Source: Lingula anatina
Taxonomy: Eukaryota; Brachiopoda; Lingulata; Lingulida; Lingulidae
Length of the DNA: 64,000 nucleotides
Direction of reading: 5' to 3'
NCBI RefSeq assembly: GCF_001039355.2
Contig: NW_019773970.1
Coordinates: forward strand, 193,965-257,964
Shown here: piece by piece, positions 19,925 through 29,900 of the stretch
Layout: every line of letters begins with the position of its first letter
Position numbering within the stretch: position 1 is the stretch's first letter
Program-made: the position numbers and the translations under genes
Notes under the pieces: model-generated
What the model was told of the DNA's origin: nothing
What the model saw: the letters and a program-made list of their open reading frames with translations, nothing else
Database searches by the model: none

Positions 19925-22900
19925 GACCATCTTGTGATCAATGGTACTGTAGTGAGGACATTGTCCACACAGGACAGCCATGACAGTGGGAATGAAAGCA
20001 TTACGTCAGAGTTCTACAGAAGTAATGGGGATCAAGGATGTGAAGAAGAGCCACAGAGTCCAAAACCTTATGTGCAGGGGATTCCTACAAGGTACTTTCA
20101 GTAAAGATTGAAAATGCTTTGCTTTTAATGTATGAAATTAGCTGTTCTGCTGACATTGTGTGAAATAAAGAAGCATGCACTCAATGATGCCCATAAATTA
20201 GTCTACACATGTTATATCATTGTAATATTCTGATAGTTTGAACTGTTACAGAAATGGTTGCTCAGTCATTTCTTATCAGCACCTTAACAACCATTAAAAA
20301 CCATTTCATTTCTATAGGAGCCTTACTCCTTTACCAGAGGAGTCGGAAACCAGTGATAGTACACCAAGTGCTCCTGAATACAGTCAATTTGGAATGAATC
20401 ATGGCAAGCAAATAGTCTTGGAGACAGTTCCTGGTCAGTTTTCTTAATGTCTTATAAGAAATAGTTATCAGGAAAGAAATAAAAAGTATTGTTTTGTGAG
20501 GCAAAATAATGAGCAGTGAAGGTCTAAATACAAACAAATTTTAGCACATTTAGTAAAGATTAAGGCTAGTAGTCAATTTACCAAGATATAGTTCTCTGTA
20601 GTTGTGCATAAGGAGTGTGCATTTATACCACTATGATATATATGTACCGATGTGTTATATATATTTATTTTATCTTTAGGTACAAACTATGTGCAAGCCG
20701 GTTACCCCATATGTGATGAGTCAAGCATAGCAAAACCAGATAATATGACTGTTATGTGTGTCCAAAGACAAGGAACACCAGCAAATAAACCTCCACCTCT
20801 GCTACAGGATTCTTTATCACAGCCAGAAACATTGGATACAAGTATATCTTCATATGTAAAAACTGCTCAGAAGCAATCACCAGATGACAGTCATTCCATG
20901 TCTAAGAAAGACTTGATGGATCATAGCTACAATGAGATAGGTTCATATGTGAAAACTGCTGCCAATGGCATCTGTTTGTCACCACCAACTGATCCTGCAG
21001 ATAGTTCTGTGGGGTCCTATGTGCAGGTTGCTGCCTCTCAGAATGTCAATAACAACAATTTGAATGGAGGTGTGTCTCCCCCACCAGTTGAGAACTCTAG
21101 TAACCCTGTTGGGGATGAATACTTAGAGCCACTGCCTTCATCAGAGGCAGGTAAGATGGATACGGTGCAAGTGCCCCAAAATCAAGACAAATCTACTTCC
21201 AAGTCCTCCCTTATTGCTGTGAATAAGGCATATGGTATTGAGGTGCCAGAGAAAAATTCATTGGAAAATGCTGATACCTCTCCACTATCTGTTGGGGACA
21301 AATTCAGTGCTGGTGGAAAGTATGTTGAGGTCAGCAATGCACCAGATGAAGAATATGATGAAGGTGATGGTTCAAGCATGACAGAAAAACTGGAACAAGG
21401 AGTAACTGTCAAACTGTCAAAGCCTATTCCTGAAGGAGTAGACAGTGGTAAGAATTTTGGGACATATGCAGTTCTTGATAATACTGATGAGGATGACGAA
21501 GTTTTTAGTTCTTACGTGCAGGGTCCTGGATCATCAGAAAATTATGTACACACAGATAATGAAGATTCATTTATTTCACCTGATGTACAAAAGCTTGATT
21601 CATCTGAAGACCCACGGGTTTCTATAGAAAATAGTGAATATGTGACTGAGATTCCAAAATTCATAGCTGCCCAAGAGCACGATACAGGGTATGTAGCTAA
21701 TCCAAACATCATTCCATTAGATAACGATAAGCAAGGTCCCATTGGTACAAAGTCCCCAGCTGTCTCAGCCTCAGCTCCAGTGGTCAAAGCGTCTCCAAAA
21801 AGGAAATCAGACCAAGTTGTTTCTGGAAATAATGTGCTGGCACCTGTTGCCTCACAAATAAAAGCAGGTGTTCCACTTCAATACCCAACCAACGGCGGGT
21901 ATGTGATAGTACCTCCACCAGTGCCACCATCTTCCAACACAGCTGCAACTTACAATGGCTATGTGACAGCAGCACCTCCAGTGGTACCATCAGTTGTATC
22001 TACAGCTAATACTGGGTATGTTACAGACCCAGCTCCAGCACCATCATCCAACACCATTGCTGCTGATAGATTTGAGGGGGCTCCATCTAAGGTACCAACA
22101 GTTTCCAACATAACTAATAATGGGTATGTGACTTCTCCTCCTCCAGTGACACATCAAGCTGCAACCAACAGTGGGACAGCACCTAGAACATCTGTTGCAT
22201 CAGATAACACACCAGCTGGTAATGGGTACATGACGGCACCCCCTGTAATTGTATCCACATGTGTGAATACCAATACTGGGTATGTGACAGCACCACCAAT
22301 TTTAGTACAATCAGCCAGTAAGGCAACATGTAATGGGCAACTGAGAAAACCACTTCCTGATACTTCTACAGTAAATGGGTACGTGACAGCACCACCCCCA
22401 GTAAATAACACTGTCAACTCCACCAGAGAGAGAGCACTTCCACAGATAACTTCACCAGCTTTAAATAGTAATGGCTATGTCACTACTGCACCAACAGTAT
22501 TACCACCGGCAACCTGTAACAATGGGTATGTCACAGCACCAGAGGTACAACTGGCTAGTGCTGCGACCAATCACAGGAATGTAACACCAATACCAACAAC
22601 AGAAGTATCACCAGTTTTCAGCACAACCACAAATGGGTATGTGACGGTACCACCAACAATGTCTTCTGTACCCAGTACCACATCTGCAGCTAATACTGGG
22701 TATGTTACAGCACCACCAGTGGTACCATCAGTCAGTACCACTACAGATGCTGCTGTCAAGAATATGGTTCCACCATCAAAGCTGAAGTCCCAAAAAGTCC
22801 CAAATGCTAACACAGGACATGTTTCAGATCCAGTGATGGTGTCACTTAAAGAAGAAAATAATAATGATGCTATAGGTAGATATACCCACGTGGGTGGAGC

Positions 22901-23204
22901 AGAAAATAGCCAACATCGGGACAAGGGTGCATGTGATGGCACCTTGAAAGACAATTATAAAAGCACTGGTTCAGACTTGACTCATAATAAGAACTGGTCC
23001 AATAAATCTTCACCATCTCACTTTAAGATGGCACCTGTAAATGACCAAGGTTATGTGACAATGCCAAACACCACTGATACTGCTACATTATCGCATCAAC
23101 AAGATGCAAACAAGCGTGGGGATTTAATGAAAAGAGATAGTGGTTATGGATCACCTCTGTCATCTCCAAAGGATGTGATCAACCAAGAAGACAATCAGAC
23201 TTGA
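19925..23204 (+). CDS. Tyrosine-rich C-terminal part of a probable docking or cytokine-type receptor, 5' partial
   Basis: Three exons splice cleanly: 19925-20091 (phase 0 to 2), 20318-20433 (phase 2 to 1) and 20680-23202 plus stop to 23204. They give 935 residues. There is no membrane segment or folded domain here; the sequence is low-complexity, rich in Ser, Thr, Pro and Asn, and studded with tyrosines. I count 22 YV/YM motifs: YVQG, YVQA, YVKT twice, YVQV, YVEV, YVQG, YVHT, YVTE, YVAN, YVIV and 11 of the GY[VM]T type. Other sites include YLEP, YDEG and YSQF. Two short exons followed by one huge last exon is the usual layout of class I cytokine receptor tails, where phosphotyrosines recruit SH2 proteins such as STATs. 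The ectodomain, membrane segment and box 1 are not seen, so a gp130/Domeless-like receptor is only an inference; a cytosolic adaptor is the main alternative. YxxQ sites, typical of STAT3, are absent. Confidence 0.8.
21894..22724 (+). repeat. Coding repeat block, (N/T)GYVTAPP-type units
   Basis: Within the last exon, residues about 500-770 of the partial protein hold GYVIVPPP and ten further GYVT or GYMT units spaced by about 16-40 residues of Thr/Ser/Pro/Asn linker. An eleventh GYVT unit lies apart at 23049 (GYVTMP). One unit has decayed to GHVSDP at about 22817. The linkers vary in length and sequence, so this is an old, diverged repeat and not a recent tandem expansion. Confidence 0.85.
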
Positions 23205-23711
23205 GGAGTCCCTCCAAAAAAGGCATGTATTGAGCCTTTGTTGTTGAGAATATGACAGAAGCCATTAGTAATTGGTAATGGTTCTAGGTTTATTATTCTT
23301 TGCTTTGTCGTGCCTGTTTTACCATTTAGGTGGTAATAGTCTTATAATAATTGAGATTATGACTATGTAGGCAAAGATGAGTCTAGTAGACAATGATAAA
23401 TGCATTAGAATGTTTTACATGGGGAGGAGTACTAGCATGCAACATAAAATACAACCCTTGGGTTAAGTATGATACATTTGTAAATGGACTTGAGACTTCA
23501 AAGTTTGAAGATTATTTGGGTTACACAATGAAAAATATTGGCTGGATATAGACAGATTATGGGGTACTTAGCCAATATGTGCAAGCCTGAGGCAAATCCA
23601 TCAGAGTGTTTCATGAATAATCAACATGATAGTCGTGATTTTATACACTGCATTCCAGGAGTTGGCTTCTAATGCTGGAGGGCTATGATTGCAAGCACCA
23701 GTATGATCTTT

Positions 23712-23755
23712 GCAAACTAGTTTTGTACACCATATGGCGTACAAAACTAGTGTGC
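23712..23755 (+). other. Perfect-stem hairpin in the putative 3' UTR
   Basis: ACTAGTTTTGTAC at 23716-23728 is exactly complementary to GTACAAAACTAGT at 23739-23751, and the stem extends to 17 bp with one mismatch. The 10-base loop contains CCATATGG. Confidence 0.75.
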
Positions 23756-26011
23756 ATGCTTATAGTGAATTGTGTTCAATGGTGCAGAGAGATGATTATG
23801 AGGATTTTATATAATGGCCATTGTTTTTTTATCTTTTGTAACCACTTGAGATTTTAGAGTGGAACACTGGAGATAAAGTTGTGTATCATATAGAGCGCAA
23901 AGCTATTTTTAGTAGTTCTTCCAAAATAAGGATAAAGTGGTCTTAGCAAGATAATCTTTGATCATCTTTTCTAGCAATGATTTGGAGACTGTTTTCTTTT
24001 ACTTTAAAGGCATATATTTTAGCTGAGATCTTTTCAAATATTAACTCATTTTTTTTGTACTTTTTATCCTTAAATCAATATTTTGGTTACTAAGTGTACA
24101 TGTTGATATAATATTAAAAAATGTACACTGGAGAATTTCTTTCGAGTTGTTGACTGAAAATGTTTTGAAGTTGAGATCTCAATAATTTTCTTATCAATTT
24201 CTATTTTGAACATTTCATTTTGACAAAGATGTTGGTGTTTTTGGAATATAAACGTTGTATACTGTAGAATTTGAGTTTGGATATTGAGTAGCATTTGCCT
24301 TAAGGTTTTGAGGTATTTTTTTAATGTTTTATAGCAAATTTTGTGATTTCTTAGTAAACATTTATAAGAAAGATGATATATCATTCTTCATCAGGATTGA
24401 GAAATCATATTTTTTGTTAATTTCCATTACCTCTGTATTACATTCCCCAGCTGAGAGGAACTGCTGATGTGAGACTTTTCCAGTAACTCCCATGTAAGAC
24501 AATATGTACATATGTAATCATATATTTAGTTGAACATTTTGTAAAACCATGATTGGATATTGGACACTAGCCACTGAAAGCCACTATTTTGAAGAGCTTA
24601 TTTAGTTTTTAAGTCAGTTTATTGTCAGATAGCATGTATAGCTATGGAAAGTCTTAATGATTTGTAAAATATAAAAGCAATAGGCTGAATTTTTACAATG
24701 TTAAAAGTATGTTGCTAATATTACATTGATACAGAGTTGAAATCTGAATATTTTGAGTGTGCACTTGTTAACCAATGCATAAGAATGTATTTGGCAATGT
24801 TACTTTTTTATTTTTATTATTCATGTGTAATCAGTCGTACTGATATATAGCCAAAATTAAAAACATTGTTGTATTACTGCAGTAAGACAGAGTCCCAGTA
24901 GTTGATCCCTAATAAGTAGTAAATAGAGTACTTACATTTGTATTGTATAATAATGAATATTTTCATTATAAAAAATTATTACAAAAATTAATAAAAAAAA
25001 CAATGTAATAATTTGAAGTTATAGCACTAATTAAAATTGGATTTAAAATGTATATTCAGATGTTATGAAAACATTTATCAGTAACATGTGGGTGTGTGTG
25101 CAGTGTAGCCATTTTCTGCTAAGTGATGCGCTTGAAGAAATTTTTTGTCAAATGTTACCATATTATTTCAACAGTTTAATAGTTATAGAAAAAATATGTG
25201 CATTACAGACTAGATGTGATGCTACTAGAAGGTGTCTGTTGTTCTATGGAAACTTATTATGGCATGCTTTGGTAAAATTTGTTCTAGAAGATGCATAGCA
25301 CTTCTTCAGTTTGCTCAACACATACTTGTCTTATTGTTCTGGTTAAGGGTACTTACAATGGAAATTATGAAAGTGAATTTTATCATTTCAGACAACATAC
25401 AGAATTTAGTTGTTGTTGCTTGTTTTGTCTCTTAAAGATCAGTTTAAGATTTTATGTGAAGGATCTTGTGTTTGATTAAATTTGGCTTTAATGTTTTTAG
25501 ACAAAATAAAGAAGATGGATACTTATATTTTAAAATCATTTGTTCTTAAAGCTTTTAAAGTAAACTTTTTGACGCATTTTAGGATGTCATTGAATGAGAT
25601 TTTTAACTGCCGTAAAAAGTGGATTTTTAGCAAGTGTGATAGTGCAAATGCGCAGAAGATTCCTCACTCTTGGAGGTTGTAAAAATTTCATATGCCATTG
25701 CATTTTTACTTGTTCTTATAACTTACATAATATTTGGCAGAAAAAGCTTTTATTTTTTCTTAAAGTTAATAAACTTTGTGAAAAAAGTTTATTTTTGTGT
25801 TGTCTTGTCCAGTCTTTCATTGATCTAAAAAATAATTTTATTACTTACAAATTGTCGATTGTAACCTACATGCATAGGTTAATGTTGGTTAAAAAGTATA
25901 GAAATATATTTGGTGTACAGTTATTTCTAGCGCAATTTCTATTTCTGTCGTCTGGTCAAATGAAAAGAAAATATCCTTATATTAGCTTGCACAATCTTGA
26001 AATCGGTTTAT

Positions 26012-26055
26012 CCAAGGAGTTATAACAGTAATCTCCTTCTGTTGTAACTCCTTGG
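26012..26055. other. 17-bp stem hairpin
   Basis: CCAAGGAGTTATAACAG and CTGTTGTAACTCCTTGG pair with one mismatch around a 10-base loop. It may be the end of a foldback repeat. Confidence 0.7.
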
Positions 26056-26479
26056 TTTATCTCGCTCTAGATCTGGCTTCAGACATATCATGAATCGCTA
26101 ATATAGCGTTTATTCTAATTTCATTACCATTATATCATCTGACGCGTGGGTATGTCGACTAATCTCCTGTGCGCCAATTAAAACATGAAGCGATGATTTA
26201 TGCGGTTGTTTTAGATGGGACCCAATAAATAAGTTTTTAGTTGGTCCTACTTTTTAGGTATTTATCTATATATATAGGTATAGATAATCGGCTATTTTTT
26301 ACATCATAGGAAAATCGATCGAGTTATGTAGTTGATTATGCCAAGAACTTCAGTACAAGTCCCTGGTTATGCATAATGATGATATGACAGAAATACTGCG
26401 TTTGCGTTTAAACTCTAACAATTACGACTTGATAACTAGTTCATCTTCACTTTCAATAAGAAGACTAAGTGGCCCTAAT

Positions 26480-26508
26480 CAGGGAATTATATCCGATATA
26501 ATTCCCTG
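26480..26508. promoter_or_regulatory. 29-bp perfect palindrome upstream of the laminin gene
   Basis: Arms CAGGGAATTATATC and GATATAATTCCCTG are exact inverse complements around one central C. It lies about 200 bases upstream of the TATA box, so a protein-binding role is possible but only inferred from position and symmetry. Confidence 0.45.
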
Positions 26509-26705
26509 TCCTAATAAAGGGCTCGTGGATTATAACTGGGCCCTATATTGGATCTTGGAATTTTCAGAATAGACACAATAAAAAACGTCGTTCAATTGAA
26601 AAAAAGGTAAACCTCACAACATCAGGCAAGGGGAAATGAAGTTTACTTGTCGAATTAGACACTTTTGACGAGGTTAGTCAACTATTTATCGGAGGGAGGA
26701 AGAGC

Positions 26706-26713
26706 TATAAAAG
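26706..26713 (+). promoter_or_regulatory. TATA box of the laminin alpha gene
   Basis: TATAAAAG lies 261 bases before the start codon at 26967. With a start site about 25-30 bases downstream, the 5' leader would be some 230 bases. Confidence 0.55.
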
Positions 26714-26966
26714 AGATTATATTTATATTGATGTTGTAAAAAACAGCGAGTGCTTTTGATTCTTTTAAATCCCGACAAGAAGCTACGGTACAGCAACAGA
26801 GAGCGTTTTCAGTGAGACAAGAAGAGGGACACATCTTGCTGAAAAAACGCTTGTTGTTGTGATCATACGAGCCCGGAAATGTTTGACCGCAAACCTGTCA
26901 CCCCTCCTTCTCAACGCAACTTAAACTCGCTGTTCCGAGCACTTGCAGCCATCAGAAGCGAGAAAG

Positions 26967-29900
26967 ATGGCGGTACGGGAACTCCAACTCGGAGTTTCTC
27001 TTCTTTTAATTTTACTTATCTCGCTGGAAAAAGTATCTTGTCAAGTTTTAACGCCGCCTTATTTTAATCTTGCTGAAGGAAGAAAGATAGTTGCAACTGC
27101 AACTTGTGGCGAAGACGTTTCAGAGCCGGAATTGTTCTGTAAACTTACCGGTGCGACCGGCGGAGTTTCGGAACATCGTTACACAGATTCTGGCGAGGTC
27201 CCGATCATAAAGCAAGGGCAGCTGTGCGACTTCTGTAACCCGAACGACCCAGAGCATGCCCATCCCCCGGAGCAGGCGATAGACGGCACAGAAAGATGGT
27301 GGCAAAGCCCTCCTCTCTCTCGTGGACTTGATTACAATGGAGTCAACCTTACCATCGACCTGGGACAGGTGAGGGTGCAAATGAATGAATGAGTTATTAA
27401 ATTACTGAGCCCAGCAAGGTGCTTAATTTTTTTCCCTCTCATATGGAAATTAGGAATATATTCAGGTTTAAATTATCTGTAACTTGACTCTAACCTACTG
27501 ATCAAAGTTTGGAGTAATGGTTATGTAAAGTTTTGTTATAAATTATATGCCTTCACTCAAATTCTCGTATGTATGCACATGAAATAAACTTATGCTATGT
27601 TATTTACTGCATGTGATCTGTTTTGTCAAATTTCAGGTTAAATATTAATTATATTAGCATATTGTAACCTTTGTATTAAAATATCAAATGTCAGGAACTT
27701 AGAAAGTTGCTCAAGAAACATGACTTTCTCACTGATAACTTATTTCAAGGTCCACCTTCCTGAGTTCTCAAATGTGATATGAACTTTTATATACATAAAT
27801 TCATAGAAATAGAGAAAAGCTCAAAATTTCAATCGTTAGAGTGCTCTGATAGATATTTGTTAACTATGAAATAAGAGTGAAATATTAAATTGAATACTAG
27901 TGGAAATGGTGCATAGAGATCACGTTTCTCTTTGTGTTGATTGATTTGGCAGAACTAATCACACTGCTTAATTACACCCTCTGTATTGTCCATACATTTA
28001 AAGATAACTTTCAACCCTTACACCCATAAAGGCCACAATTATTTTCACAAACAGGAAAGTTGGGAGTGATTGTAAGGGGTTTTGTATCACCAGACTTGGT
28101 TCATGCAGTACAGGCAGCTGTCGACCTTCTTGTATAAATATTGCCATACACAGACCACCAAGTTTGCCCCATATGCTTCTGCAAAGATTAAAGAAATCCA
28201 TTCTTGGCAGTGTACACATAGTTTAAATATCTGTGTATACACTCGCAGATGAAAACTTGCATAGTGTTAGAGTATCAAGAAAAGTCTGTTTTGTAATATG
28301 TACGTATGGTTTTAATATGTGTAAGTGCATTAAGCAAACCTCTCACAAGTTTTGAATACAATATTAGATATTACAAATTTGCTAGACTAAGTATGGAAAT
28401 GTTGAATTTTCTAAGTTGATATCATATCACTGATATCACTAGAAATCATTGAGGTTGAAAAGGGAACTAAGCTAGGCTGCCAAATTTATAGAATTATTGA
28501 ACACATCTCTTCCTTTAATTGAATATACCATCAATCTGTACATGCACACAGTTATCCAGTTTAGGGAAATCCTCAGACAGTTTACTAATATTTAAACTGT
28601 TAGGGCCTGTTCACAACCAAGTTGATCCGCGGACTAAGCTGCAGATCAGATATAGCAGGACAAACTTGAGCGCATGCTGAGATTTAATTGCTCTGCCCCT
28701 GCAGGGACAGCACGTGTGGGAAACAGGAAATCCATTGTCAAGTGTACACCATATTTGATCTGCAGCTTAGTCCGTGGATCAACTTGGTTCTGAAGAGGCC
28801 CTTAGTTGAAATCTTTCAGATCTTTGGCCCACTAGCCAGAGGCTAGTTTCAGCATATAGCTCTGTATACTCTGTACTGCAGCTTGGCTGTTTGATGAAAT
28901 ACTTGGCAAGCATCTTACCCTGGCATTTGGTCTGTGTTCACTTCTCTACAGACTGCTTGTTTGTTGCATTTTTTTTTTTGGGGGTGGGGGGCAGGATATG
29001 TTTTGTNNNNNNNNNNNNNNNNNNNNNNNNNNNNNNNNNNNNNNNNNNNNNNNNNNNNNNNNNNNNNNNNNNNNNNNNNNNNNNNNNNNNNNNNNNNNNN
29101 NNNNNNNNNNNNNNNNNNNNNNNNNNNNNNNNNNNNNNNNNNNNNNNNNNNNNNNNNNNNNNNNNNNNNNNNNNNNNNNNNNNNNNNNNNNNNNNNNNNN
29201 NNNNNNNNNNNNNNAGGATATGTTTTGTCTCCTAATCCCTGGGAGTGTTAAGCCAGAGAGCAATTCGGTGTGCTATACACATTATCCTTAAAATAGCTTG
29301 AATAGATCATGATAAGGGGAAAAGGAATCGAATCATCTCTATCTGGTCACCCCCTCATGTATTACCTGAAGCCTCCCATTTCACCTGTCTTACACCTGGA
29401 TTACATCCTGTCATTAAGATAACATGCTCTACCTTGTCATCAGGGAGATAACTTGAGTGTTGGTGATTAAGATTATGTACAGAGTGTCCCTGACATGCAA
29501 TACCTACCACTCCTCACACTGTGGTGCAGCTTTGATTCCAGTTGAAGCACTTCTTTTTGTGCTTTGGTCTATATTTTAAGTTTGGCTCAAGATAATGACT
29601 TGCACTCTTTTAAATGAGAAGATAGCTTTAGTGGTAGCAATCCAGATAAAGGGGTGGTGGTATGGTTCTTTGGTCATGTAATCTGTTAGACAGAGCCATG
29701 ATCAAGTGATGTTCTGATTTATTACAAGGGTCAGGTATGAATGGCCTCTCATAGTGATTATGTACAGCTTGGAGATAGGGCTGAATGATAAGACTAAGTA
29801 CCCACTAGTAAGACTTGTAGATGGGATAAGATAAGTGCCACATTATATGAAATGATGGATTTAGTGTATCTTGATGATGCATATTATGTTTCAAGACTTA

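Larger units (their letters stand above)
23205..26705. other. 3' region of the tyrosine-rich gene and upstream laminin DNA
   Basis: Very AT-rich sequence follows the TGA at 23202-23204. A long 3' untranslated region is plausible. AATAAA at 25505-25510 is one possible polyadenylation signal, and others occur near 24990 and 25765. Two hairpins (23712-23755 and 26012-26055) and a palindrome (26480-26508) are listed separately. No exon was recognised on either strand. Confidence 0.5.

Noticed and set aside
21182-21412. Minus-strand ORFs within the tyrosine-rich exon
   Set aside because: Shadows of a strongly supported plus-strand coding exon.
26943-26966. Upstream extension of the laminin start with a non-ATG codon (TTG)
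   Set aside because: The ATG at 26967 directly precedes a standard signal peptide; no reason to invoke a TTG start.
28891-29291. ORFs running across the N block
   Set aside because: They exist only because unknown bases contain no stops.
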